From Rhizophagus clarus (taxonomy: Eukaryota; Glomeromycota; Glomeromycetes; Glomerales; Glomeraceae): DNA of 64,000 nucleotides. Position numbers and translations under genes: made by a program. The notes below the pieces were generated by a model that saw nothing but the letters and a program-made list of their open reading frames with translations, was not told where the DNA came from and ran no database searches. The stretch lies in NCBI GenBank assembly GCA_015698045.1, contig BLAL01000040.1, positions 226,501 through 290,500 on the forward strand, in the 5' to 3' direction. Of this stretch, positions 36,742-47,039 are shown one piece after another. Every line of letters starts with the position of its first letter. The stretch's first letter is position 1.

Positions 36742-37219
36742 TGAACTCCTGTGAAACTTTTATAAAATTATTTCTAGAGTTTTCGAATTAAAGGACATAA
36801 GTACTTTTAACTACATATATCAAACTAATCAAATAATTCTTCCTATTTAGTAATTTTTCCTGAATAAATATTACTATATATATTATTGATTTAGCATTAT
36901 GTTACCTCTGAGTTACTAACATGTGTTTATATTACTTTATTTAATAAATTCTCGTGTTTTCAAAATCCTATTCCTATTTAATCTTCATAATACTCATGTT
37001 AAAATTATTATTATCTTCTTTTCTCATATTTTGTTCTTTTAGTCTTTACGCATTTTTTTAATTTTTACGCGTCTTTCTTTTTCTTTATATATATAATCAT
37101 TATTTCTCAAGGTAAGAGTATTATTACATTTTTCATTATTATTATTTTTTTTTGTTTTATTACTTTAGTATTATCTCTTTTTCTCTTTTCTTTTTTCTTT
37201 TTCTTTTTTTAATATTATT

Positions 37220-37997
37220 ATGGCTTTTTCTATTGATTTCAACACAGAGCAACTTGTTAGTTTTTTACATATTCAAAATATTGGGCTGGATAGTGATGAT
37301 TTGGATCTTCTTAAAGATGAAAAAATAAATGGACGTTCCTTTCTTTTATTAACGCAGGATTTATTACTGACTATGGGTTTTAAAATGGGACCTATTATTT
37401 GTATTTTGGAACTTATCTCGTCATTAAAGAACGAATCTAACTCTTCTGGTGGAAGACTTGATTATTTTCAAATTTTTTCTGTCGAACAGTGGTCCAAAGA
37501 TCATTTTATAAATTGGATTTCCAAAAAAGATCAAACCCCTTCTAGAAATGATAATCATTTTTTTGTAACCCTAATTGGATTACTTAAAGATGATTCTTTA
37601 CTCTCAGCAAGATCCCGCTCTATTATAAAAGATTTATTTTTACAACGAAAAAAGGTAGGCATCCATTTTTTATATTTCCATATACTTAAATAATTTCTTT
37701 TAATCTCAGGCCTTTACTCGGAGATGTATAAGCTCCTGGTCTTGGTAGGGATTATAGGATTTTATTTAGGTTCCCTTATTTTACCTATCTTTAAAATGGA
37801 TTTAATAAAGGTCTACTGGTTCTGGAGGAGGAATTGGTTATGTACCTTCCTTTATTGAAGAAGTTTTAAAGATAAAGCCTTAAATAATATTATTTTTTTA
37901 TCTCGTTCATTTTTTTTATCCATTATTTTTCATTTATTTATTCATTTCATTTTTATTTCTTTTCTTCTTCTTTTCTTCTCTTCTTCTTTTTTTCTTT

Positions 37998-38030
<33 letters not shown>

Positions 38031-38829
38031 CACTTTCATACTTAATGTCTACTAAGTAAAATTATTTTTACTTATATCTATTTTTCTTACTTGATAGGAT
38101 GGTAGTAATAAAGTTTCAAAAAATATTAATTTACCATCATCATCAATATTACCTCCGTCATCACCATTATCTGTCAAAAGAAAACATGTTGATGATGATA
38201 ATATAATGCAATTAGAACTTCCTCTTCGATTAAATCAATCACTAGATACTTTTGAGGTGTTGAAAACAGTTGTACGACATTTTGATACAGATATGATTGT
38301 TCAAGGATCACTTTTTTCGTATAAAAGTTCAAATCATCTGGTTATTGATTCGCAATGTTATAATAAGGTTCCACGTGAGAGTGTATATGATGCAGAGATG
38401 TATCGTATTCTGGTAAATTGGTTAAAATTAACGCATCATATTAATATTGTGAGTCAGTGGCATCTCAATCATATTGGAAAAGATGGAGATCCTCATCATT
38501 TATACTGTGATTTCGCTATAAAATTCAATAGTTCTACTTTTCCAATAGCTATTCTTGAGTTGGTGGTAACTGCTTCTAGTGCTGATTTAGAACGTCATTA
38601 TATTCGTATTTTTGAATATGCCTCACAATTATGTTCAGATGAAATATGGGTTATACATTTTTCTTGTGAAGACAACTTTGTTCCATATTGGCCTAGAAAA
38701 AGATTACAAAAAAGAGGCTTAAATGTAATCCATTTCTGGCATGACAAAAAATTCAAAAATATAACAATGTTTACTAGATATAATGATAATGGAAATATAG
38801 TAAAATTAGATAATGTTATAATAAAATAA
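37220..38829 (+). CDS. SAM-like / PD-(D/E)XK nuclease-like protein, antisense in the gypsy element
   Basis: Two exons, 37220-37654 and 38098-38829, joined in frame by a 443-nt GT-AG intron (donor gtaggc, acceptor ttgatag), give 388 aa. Residues 1-75 resemble the SAM-like module of Rhizophagus-type proteins (LDSDDLDLLKDEKINGRSF). The C-terminal half resembles a restriction-endonuclease-like fold: E245 in YDAEMYR, D283 in YCDFAI, E299 in AILELV with V301 where the family Lys would be, then an ERHYIRIFEYA helix and DEIWVIHFSCED. The missing Lys suggests weak or no catalysis, or a family variant. It lies opposite to gag-pol, between integrase and 3' LTR, and both exons are fully open. An alternative exon at 37711-37800 is possible. 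Role unknown; a captured host gene or an element-encoded accessory protein. Confidence 0.75.
38000..38030. repeat. Poly-T tract, 31 nt
   Basis: Lies in the intron of the antisense gene, 67 nt before its acceptor, within a longer pyrimidine-rich stretch. Confidence 0.9.
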
Positions 38830-38869
38830 AATTATTCTCAAAATTTTACTTATAATATAATTATTTATT

Positions 38870-40139
38870 CCAATAATATTAATGGTTCTAAATATTGTTC
38901 AATATATATTTTAAGACGATTTCCATGGATTACTCCTTTTACCAATTTTCCATTCATATGACGCAACTTATATACATTTTGATCTAAAACATTATGAATG
39001 TAATAAAGTCCAATCCATTGATTTTCTAGTTTTGCTGACATATTATTTCTTAAGTTTGTTCTACTAATACTTTATCACCTATTTTTAATTTTAAAGAAAT
39101 ACCTTTATCATCATATTTTTTTCTTTTGAATTTGTTGTCATTGATTAATTCTAATCTTTACTTTTTCTAAATCTTGATCCATCTTTTCCATTATATCATA
39201 TGTTCGCTCTAATAATGCTTCATGAATATCTTTTTCTTTATTAATATTTGTATCAATCATTAATTCTATAGGTAATACAACTTGTCTTCCATATATTAAA
39301 TAAAACGGTGAGTATCCTGTAGTTTCATGTTGCCTAGTGCGATAAGCTAATAGTATCGCCTGAATATAATCATCCCATTCTTTATTATTATCTTTATCTA
39401 TAACTAACTTTGCCAAACTTTCGCCAATACTTCTATTAAAACGTTCTACCATTCCATTTGTTTGAGGTCTATAAACTGAAGTTAACCTATGTTTTGTTTG
39501 GTATTTATCGCATATTTCATTGATAAGAGCATTATTAAAAGATGTACCACGATCAGAAAGTATTTCTTTAGGAACACCATGCCAGCTAATAATTTCTTCA
39601 AATAAAAATTTAGCAACAGTTTCAGCTTTAGCATTAGGTATTGCTCTCGCTTCTGGCCATTTTGTAAAATAATCCATAGCCACTATTATATAGCGATTAC
39701 CTTTTTGAGTTACAGGTAAAGGACCCTTAATATTTATTCCAATTTTATCAAAAGGACCTCCTATCTTTAAAGGTAATAATTCTTCTCTTCTTTTTGTTTT
39801 ACCTCTTCTTTGACAATTATCACAGGATTCAATATATATTTTAATATCATTATACATTTTAGGCCAATAATAACGTTCTTTTATTTTATTGTAAGTGGTT
39901 TCTATACCAAGATGTGCACCAGTCATATCTTTATGTAGATTAAACAGTATGATTTCAACTTGTGATGGCGTAATTACTCTCTGTAATTTATCTTGATTTT
40001 TCCTAAATAGTTTATCATTTTGTATGGTATAATTTTTGGCTAATTGTTTTATTTTATCTTGTTGATTTTTATTATAATTTTCAGGGATAATCAAGTTAGA
40101 TAGGTACTGATATAAATCATAATATAATTGTTCTTCCAT
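38870..40139 (-). pseudogene. Gypsy integrase, catalytically altered and C-terminally broken
   Basis: Open from ATG 40139-40137 to TGA 39140-39138 (333 aa). Zinc-binding H69, H76, C106, C109. The catalytic core has D196 (LSDRGTSF) and E232 (VERFNRSIGE) at DD35E spacing, but the first catalytic Asp position reads N136 (GINIKGPLP), which should abolish strand transfer. Downstream, in the same frame, coding resemblance continues past the TGA (KYDDKGISLKLKIGDKVLV), then shifts frame (IHNVLDQNVYKLRHMNGKLV) to about 38870. This is a GPY/F-like C-terminal module, so the TGA is premature. The ATG overlaps the end of pol at TAATATG. Confidence 0.85.
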
Positions 40140-40140
40140 A

Positions 40141-42660
40141 TTAACAATTATTAGTTAAAATAATTCGGGAAAGAGCATCTGCGTTATGATTTACAGTACC
40201 TTTTCTATACTTGATATCATAATCATAAGGTTGAAGAATTAATTGCCATCTGGCTAATCGTCCAGTAAGACCATTTTTAATAGTCTTTAATTTTAATAGC
40301 CATTGCAGTGCAGAATGATCAGTGAAGATTGTGAATTTCTTACCATACAAATAAGGTCTAAAATAATTAACAGCCCATATAACAGCGGTACATTCTAATT
40401 CTGTGGAAGAATAATTTCGTTCAGATTTACTAGTCGATCTACTAGCATAAGCAATTGGATGTCTTAATCCATCCTCCTGTTCTTGTTCCAATACTGCTCC
40501 CAGCGCAGTAATTGAAGCATCTGTAAACAATAAAAATGATTTGGTAAAATCTGGATATGCCAATAAAGGTGCAGTAATAAGTTTTTCTTTAAGAAACTGA
40601 AAAACTTGATGGCGATCCTGATTCCATTCATAAGGAATATCTTTTTTTAATAACATGTATAAAGGTGTTGAAATTTTTGAAAAATCCTTTATAAAGCGAC
40701 GATAATATGATGCTAAGCCTAAAAAAGCACGTAATTGTGTAAGATTTTTGGGAACAGGGTAATTTTTAATAGCATCTACTTTACTTGGATCAGGCAAAAT
40801 TCCTTTATTAGTTACTATATGACCTAAAAATTGAAGAGATTGGGTACAAAAATGACATTTTTCTGGATTAATTTTTAATCCTGCTTTTTCCACTTTTTTT
40901 AGTACTTCTTCCAAATGTTGTAAATGTTCTTCAAATGTTTTGGAATAGATATTAACATCATCTAAATAAACCATTGTATTTTTCCATAACATATCTTTTA
41001 ATATATTATCCATGCATCTTTGAAAAGTTCCTGGAGCATTGCATAAGCCGAATGGCATTACATTGAATTCATACATTTCATTTCTTGTTATGAAAGCTGT
41101 TTTTGATTTATCTTCTTCCTTCATTTCTACCTGCCAGTATCCTGAGGCCAGATCTAATGAAGTAAACCATTGGGCCTTTCCTAGTAAGTCAAAAATTTCG
41201 TCTGTTCGCGGAAGAGGATAATTATCTTTTTTAGTAACTTTATTTAATTGGCGATAATCTACACAAAATCGTAACTTTCCATTTTTCTTGGGTACTAAAA
41301 TAACAGGGGATGCCCATTCGCTTGTAGATGGCCTAATAATATTATAATACAACATTTCCTTAATTTCCTTATCAATATGCTCCTGCTCTTTTTGGGAAGT
41401 CCTATAAAATTTTTGACGTATGGGAGGAATATTTTCAGTATAAATAGAATGTTTTACAATATTAGTACGACCCAACTCTTCTTTTTTAGTGGCAAAAAGA
41501 TGTGCATATTTCTGTAGTAAGGTTGTCAATTTCTCCTTTTGTGTATTATTAATTTCTCCGATAGCAATTGATTTCTCCGATGTTATATATAGTAACACAT
41601 CATCTTGTTCAAGTTGCACTTTATAGAAGGGATCATCTGTAGGACTGATCATGGAGTACAAGGCGCAATCCTCCCATCGTTTGTAACAGACTTTACATTG
41701 TTGTTGTTCTTTTAATTTCTTTTCACACCAACACTTTCCTGGCCCTTTCCACTGTTTTTGATCATTACTTCTGAACTTCTTTATCCAATATTGTAAACAT
41801 TCATTTGGATATACATCTCCTTCTATTTGAGTAATATTCGAGGGTTGTTGTACATTAAAAAAAAAAGTTTGCGATTCCACATTTTCATCTTCCCCTTCTA
41901 ACTCTAATTCACTGGGATTCTCAATTGATACTTGTGGGATTGGATGAAATTGTAACGGATTTTTAATGTTATCCCAACATGTTACGGCTGTAGTAACTGT
42001 TCCATGTGGTGTAAGTATAGTTAAAAGTCCATTATTATAATCCAAGGTGGTGCGGACTTTACTAATCCAATCATTACCTAAAACAATATTATAATCCTTG
42101 GATTCAGTCACAACCATATCTATTCCAACATCATATCCTTCAATATTTACTTGCACGTTGTGCTTTATTCCTAATGGGCAAGTACGATTTTCTTGTATAT
42201 CAATTAATCTGAAATGTGCTGGGCTATCAATATCCTGTTGTTTACAGTTTAAAAACTGCTTTGAAATAACACTCCCCTTTGATCCAGAATCAATAATCAC
42301 ATTTATTCGTTCTCCAAATACTACAGTTTCACCAAATAAAGCATCTTTTACATCCTTCGTATTATAATCTATTCGACTATTTAGTTGTTTTTCATTTTCT
42401 GAATCCTGGGTAGTGGCAATTTCCTTTAAGAATTTGTTCCAGTCATCTATTTCTCCTTTAGTGATTGGGTTATTCGAAGCTTCCATTATTTTTATAGTAG
42501 CACGTTGTTCAAGCTTATTTGCATTAGTAACTTTCAGATTTTTATTGTAATCTTGATCAAAACTTTCATCATTAATTAATTTATCATTATTATAATTATT
42601 ATCATTAAGGTTGGAAATATTGTAACTGATAAAAGAATTCTGGTCTTTTTCTTTTATCAA
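40141..42660 (-). CDS. Gypsy pol: aspartic protease, reverse transcriptase, RNase H
   Basis: 839 codons, fully open. The frame actually opens upstream, at about 42728. Protease active site D124-S-G (VIIDSGSKGSVIS) with a later VLGNDW strand. RT from about 430: LRFCVDYRQLNKVT, SLDLASGYWQVEM, FNVMPFGLCNAPGTFQ and the catalytic YLDD at 565-568. RNase H: FLLFTDASITALGAVL, then ELECTAVIWAVNYFRPYLYG and TDHSALQW. It makes the element DNA copy in the cytoplasmic particle. Expressed by -1 frameshifting from gag (candidate site 42711-42717). Stops just before the integrase frame, unlike the usual fused polyprotein. Confidence 0.95.
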   Translation of the reverse strand: MIKEKDQNSFISYNISNLNDNNYNNDKLINDESFDQDYNKNLKVTNANKLEQRATIKIMEASNNPITKGEIDDWNKFLKEIATTQDSENEKQLNSRIDYNTKDVKDALFGETVVFGERINVIIDSGSKGSVISKQFLNCKQQDIDSPAHFRLIDIQENRTCPLGIKHNVQVNIEGYDVGIDMVVTESKDYNIVLGNDWISKVRTTLDYNNGLLTILTPHGTVTTAVTCWDNIKNPLQFHPIPQVSIENPSELELEGEDENVESQTFFFNVQQPSNITQIEGDVYPNECLQYWIKKFRSNDQKQWKGPGKCWCEKKLKEQQQCKVCYKRWEDCALYSMISPTDDPFYKVQLEQDDVLLYITSEKSIAIGEINNTQKEKLTTLLQKYAHLFATKKEELGRTNIVKHSIYTENIPPIRQKFYRTSQKEQEHIDKEIKEMLYYNIIRPSTSEWASPVILVPKKNGKLRFCVDYRQLNKVTKKDNYPLPRTDEIFDLLGKAQWFTSLDLASGYWQVEMKEEDKSKTAFITRNEMYEFNVMPFGLCNAPGTFQRCMDNILKDMLWKNTMVYLDDVNIYSKTFEEHLQHLEEVLKKVEKAGLKINPEKCHFCTQSLQFLGHIVTNKGILPDPSKVDAIKNYPVPKNLTQLRAFLGLASYYRRFIKDFSKISTPLYMLLKKDIPYEWNQDRHQVFQFLKEKLITAPLLAYPDFTKSFLLFTDASITALGAVLEQEQEDGLRHPIAYASRSTSKSERNYSSTELECTAVIWAVNYFRPYLYGKKFTIFTDHSALQWLLKLKTIKNGLTGRLARWQLILQPYDYDIKYRKGTVNHNADALSRIILTNNC

Positions 42661-42707
42661 AGAGGGATTTTTAATAGGTGTACTCTCACCCTCAGGAGGT
42701 ACACTCT

Positions 42708-42717
42708 TTAGTTTAAC
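42708..42717 (-). promoter_or_regulatory. Candidate -1 ribosomal frameshift site G_TTA_AAC followed by TAA
   Basis: In the gag frame the last codons read TCG TTA AAC TAA. Slipping back one base on GTTAAAC (42717-42711) continues as GTT AAA CTA AAG into the pol frame, which is open from just after a TAG at about 42731-42729. The overlap is about 21 nt, so any -1 shift must occur here. The heptamer fits the G_UUA_AAC class of slippery sites. Confidence 0.7.
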
Positions 42718-45311
42718 GATTGGGCCAAACTATTGTTGTAATCTCCTCTTGCTTGGTTCAGCTGATTGTTACCTTGCCGACTGTTGGATTGGTAATTATA
42801 ATGGTTAACATTACTATTATTGTTGTTATTTCAGTTATTTCCTCTATTATTCGGCCTGTTTGATTGATCTTTATTTTTATTCCAACACTCTCGAGCAATG
42901 TGCCCCTTTTTATTACAGTTGTAACACTTCTTATCCCTATTATTTCGCCTTATGTTATTGTTACTACTGTTGTTATAACTATTATTATAATTATTTCTAT
43001 TTAGTACTCTTTCTATTTGTTCTTTCAACTTTCTTTCAATAATTTCTTCTATACTATCAGTCGCAACACTAGGGGTAGACAAATTTTGCGAAACAAAAGC
43101 CGCATGCGCCACTTGGGCTGGTATAGTGGCACCATATAGATTAGGGAGGTATCCAGGGGTTAAGGAATATGCGGATAAATCTGTCCCCATTGAAAAGGCA
43201 GTTTCAGTAGCCTTGGCTTTGTTAATGGCTTCTTTTACAGTTTGTGGCATTGCGGATTGCATAGGCACTATAAACTCAGGTCTTAGCCCTTCTACATATT
43301 CCGATATTCGGTCTAACTCTGTTCTTTTTCTCTTTAGATCTATTCGTTTCCATAGTTCTTCCATAGCTGAAGTATACTCATCTATAGTTTCTCCAGCTCT
43401 TTGCTTCCTATTCCTGAGTTGGTGCTTCCACTGAGACATTTTGAATGGGTTACAAAATTGTGCTTCAAAGAGGTGTGTAAAAGATTGATTCCTATTTAGA
43501 GAATTTTCCCATTCGCGAGCTCCCACAGTATTGAACCATGTCAAAGCTGTTCCTTTCAAATAGGAGGGCACCACATCCATTCGTCTATCTATACTGACAC
43601 AATTCGCCTTACATGCCCTATCAAATGCTTCCAACCATTCTATAGGGTCTTGGTTCCCTCCTTTGAACTTGGGAAAATCCACCAACCTAGATTCCTTTCG
43701 AATATTTGAGGTAGGTGACGAGTGGTGTTGGTTGGCAGAGAGGATTTGATTAAATCCTTGTAGCAATTGAGTAAGCAAATCCGCGTTATCCATAGGTGCC
43801 GGTTGAATAATAGGATAAGCGGGCTGTGTATTTTGCGAGGATACATTTGAAGTAGTGATGTTATGGAGATTACCACCACTTAAAGGAACTGCTACAATAT
43901 TCAGATTGGTAGTAAGAGCCAGATTTATACCTAAAAACGGCTGTGTTGTGCTAAAATTACCGGTTGGTATACTTTTTTTAACTGGTGATTTGAATTTTAC
44001 TTGAGTAGTTCCTTGTACTTTACTAGAATCCGAACTACTACCTCCTAAGTTTATATTGCCAATAGTCGGATTCCTGATCGTGACATCTGGTCTGGCGGTT
44101 TTTGCCGTAGATATGCTCAGATTGGTAATGGTCGTCATATACGAAGAAAGAGTGTTGTTAAAATTTATTAGTCCAGAATCTCCTTTTTCTATTTGTTCGA
44201 ATGAAGTGTCATTAATAATCAAGTTGTATTCTCCTTCGATTTTATTATCCTCTAATTCATTTATTTCGTTATTAAAAAGGGCGCCTATTCAGTTAACGTA
44301 TTGAGCATTCGCATGTCTGATACCAACATTCGTTGTTTTATCTTTCCAAGAAAACGTTCTGACAGAATATTCTGGTATGATAGTTGCATGCGTATTTACG
44401 TTTGTTACCGGAATGTAGGCGTTGTTAAAGGATGATTTCGGAATAGGCGAATTAGGGGCTGATTTTATCTCTAATGGTTCAGGTTTAATGATGTTTCTGA
44501 GGGCATCGTTTATACTACTTTCTAGCGTGATCAACTTGAAATGTTGTAAGTTCCGGTCAAGTCTTTCCTGCTCCAATTCAGTTAATTTTAGAATTTCTTG
44601 AGTTGGTTCGGAACTATCAGGTATCCTTAGTACATAATCATCGGAGTCATCATCATCCTCATTTATTCCACTCTGACCATGGCGACTAACTACCTCCTCA
44701 TCGTCATCATCCTTCTGATCACCATCATCATTATTCGGATCGCTAGGTTGTTTGATTAATCTTTCCATACGAACAAATCCTGTGGTCGTGTCCCATATTT
44801 GAGCAATGTCAGCCACGACGTTCTCTAAACCTTCGGCTGGCATGTTTTTATATCGAATGGTAAAAACCATATGTTGCAACAGATTTATTCTTTTATCTTG
44901 ATCTTTCTCTTTTACTGCTTCATCAAAGAGATACACCGTGTGACCATTATAGTGACTGACGCTGTATAGAGATCAGAACCAGTCAAACCAAAAGTTACGA
45001 AATTCGACCGATAACATGTTCTTTTTAGGTTTTGGATAGCATACCCTACAAGTAGGATCAGGGTATTGTTTGATTATTTCCTCTGGTAAGGCGGTCTGGT
45101 TAATGTTATGTTGTTGGTGCTGCTGATGGTGACTCTTAACCTGGTCGATATACTTTTTATTCGTGTTAAGAGTTCTCAGAGTCAAGTTAGGAACGATATT
45201 TGCATCAGCAGTATCTGGACTCTTTCCTTTGGTCTGGTTGGTGATAAAAGAAGTGGTCCCATCAGGCCCTTTTGCAGGAACCTTCTTATCTGAATTCTGA
45301 GGTGAGGCCAT
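42708..45311 (-). pseudogene. Gypsy gag with three in-frame TGA codons
   Basis: A single frame of 868 codons from ATG 45311 to TAA 42710-42708, broken only by TGA at 44975-44973, 44291-44289 and 42833-42831. The N-terminal 450 codons are unusual: polar, Gln/His-rich (HHQQHQQHNINQ), with an acidic stretch (DDGDQKDDDDEEV). The retrotransposon Gag core follows (VDFPKFKGGNQDPIEWLEAF, YLKGTALTWF), then an Asn-rich tail and a zinc knuckle CYNCNKKGHIARECW (CX2CX4HX4C). Gag packages the RNA. The stops are either decay or sites of readthrough. Confidence 0.9.
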
Positions 45312-45512
45312 TGGATAATATCGAATAATACTATCAATAAGATCACTCGAATCTTTATTTATTTATTTTTATTTTAGTCAAGTGGTAACTCTAAGGATTA
45401 ATAGTAAGATGTCTTGCTCGTTATTTAGGGTGTAATAGATTATGACAATCAGGGAGAAGTTTGGATATATATATATATAGGAACAATTTATTACTGTGCG
45501 GTTGAATGTTGT

Positions 45513-45535
45513 AGTCCACCCAACTCGCACCAAAT
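45513..45535 (-). promoter_or_regulatory. tRNA primer binding site
   Basis: On the minus strand the 5' LTR ends GGGTAACA, then ATT, then TGGTGCGAGTTGGGTGGA. TGG complements the CCA end of a tRNA. The priming tRNA was not identified. Confidence 0.75.
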
Positions 45536-45971
45536 TGTTACCCAGCGAATGCAACCGACTGAAAAGTTACACGTGATCTGAAATAACAAACGAGTTTAAC
45601 TTTAGAGAGCAAGTTTATTTATAGTCTGAAGGCTAATACTTTTATTATCATTTATAATTTATGATCGGATTATTAATAAAGTTTTCAGTTGTAATGCATA
45701 CAACCTAATTGTTTTTATTAATAAATACAAGTGACAGTTAACTGTAATTTAAGTTTAACGCATAAACTTCTTCTTTCCACTTAATCCAAATTCTCTTCCT
45801 TTTATAATCTTTAATCTTTCTATCTTATTCTAAATCTATTACTTTCTAGATTTGTCTTAAATCCTAATTCCGGGTACTACAATTTTCTAGATTACCCTAT
45901 AAATTTCCTAACTTTTTTTCATTCATATAGATTATACTAGAATAATCTAATTTATAAAATCTTATGTAACA
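45536..45971 (-). repeat. 5' LTR of the gypsy element
   Basis: 436 bp with TGTTAC/GTAACA ends, adjoining the primer site. Confidence 0.97.
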
Positions 45972-47039
45972 ACGCTACTTTATTGAAGTAATTTCTTGAT
46001 ATCATGTGTCATATGATCATGTAATACAAATGTAACCATTTTTGTGAAACTTGCGAATCTTATTTTTTATTAAATTAACATCAAATTCCTTAGTTTAGGT
46101 TAATTTCATTAATTCTGCCGATCGGCCTATATGTGTATTGCAAATTGGCCTTTCTTATATGAGAAGGATAACAATTACATTAAATTAATATAGCATTTAT
46201 TCAAAAATGTTTAAAAATATTGCAACTTAATTCTCCAATAATTATTATTGTTATAATTAAGTTACTTATGATTTAAACCTACTTTGATTATAAATAAAAT
46301 GGCACTTCGCACAGACAGAGCTCATGATATATGAGTTATCCCATCATGCCTATTTTACCCCTTGATAAAGAATTTTTGTTGCATGTATTTTCCTAATCAA
46401 TAATAATCAAAGTTACTTACGATTTAAGTCTACTTTAATTATAAATAAAACAGCACTTCGTACAGACAGAGTTTATGATATATGAGTTATCCTATTATGC
46501 CTATTTTAACTATGATTAAAGAATTTACATTATTATTGTAAATATTTTACTCATAAATCATAATGATATCTATTTAGACTTTGACAAATAATATAATAGA
46601 GGAGACAGAATTATCATAATCAAAATTTGAAGCGAGAGGTCTATGTATACTAGTAAATAGATCATCAACTTTGGTACTAAAGTTATTTACAAACTTTAGG
46701 TGGTCACCTAGTCTACCTTTCCTATAACACACTATGCACGAGGGTAAATGGTATAGGAGGCAGACTTTTCTTTCAGAAAGAAAGTTTTTTTTTTGAAAAA
46801 AATAGTACAATTAATTAGTGTTTAATTAAATGTGATTAATTAACTTTTTAGGAATAGGTCTTATCAATGCGATCTCATCAGTTTCAATTATCACTGTTCA
46901 ACCTTATGAATACTTCAGTTATTGTTTGTGAAATCAAACCAACTGGGAATTCAATGTATAAAACAAGTAGAATATTTAAAATAGTATCTTATATTTATTA
47001 GTATAATAAATAATTTCAAAAATCCTATAATGTAAAATT
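45972..47039. other. Non-coding DNA with a 151-bp tandem duplication
   Basis: GTTACTTAYGATTTAARYCTAC starts at 46261 and 46412. Both copies continue through GCACTTCGYACAGACAGAG and ATATGAGTTATCC. The stretch 46570-46830 has a short minus-strand open frame without a recognisable domain. No gene supported. Confidence 0.7.

Larger units (their letters stand above)
36287..45971 (-). mobile_element. Ty3/gypsy LTR retrotransposon with antisense accessory gene
   Basis: A 9,685-bp element. Identical-length LTRs (436 bp), TG...CA ends (TGTTAC...GTAACA), and target duplication ACGC on both sides (36283-36286 and 45972-45975). Order on the minus strand: 5' LTR, primer site, gag, protease-RT-RNase H, integrase, antisense accessory gene, polypurine tract, 3' LTR. 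Protease, RT, RNase H and integrase in that order define the gypsy type. Confidence 0.97.

Noticed and set aside
42860..43434. Plus-strand open frames opposite gag
   Set aside because: Shadows of the gag coding sequence; codon pattern and motifs belong to the minus strand.
46574..46810. Minus-strand open frame of 78 codons
   Set aside because: No domain or homologue recognised, and it is surrounded by repeats.
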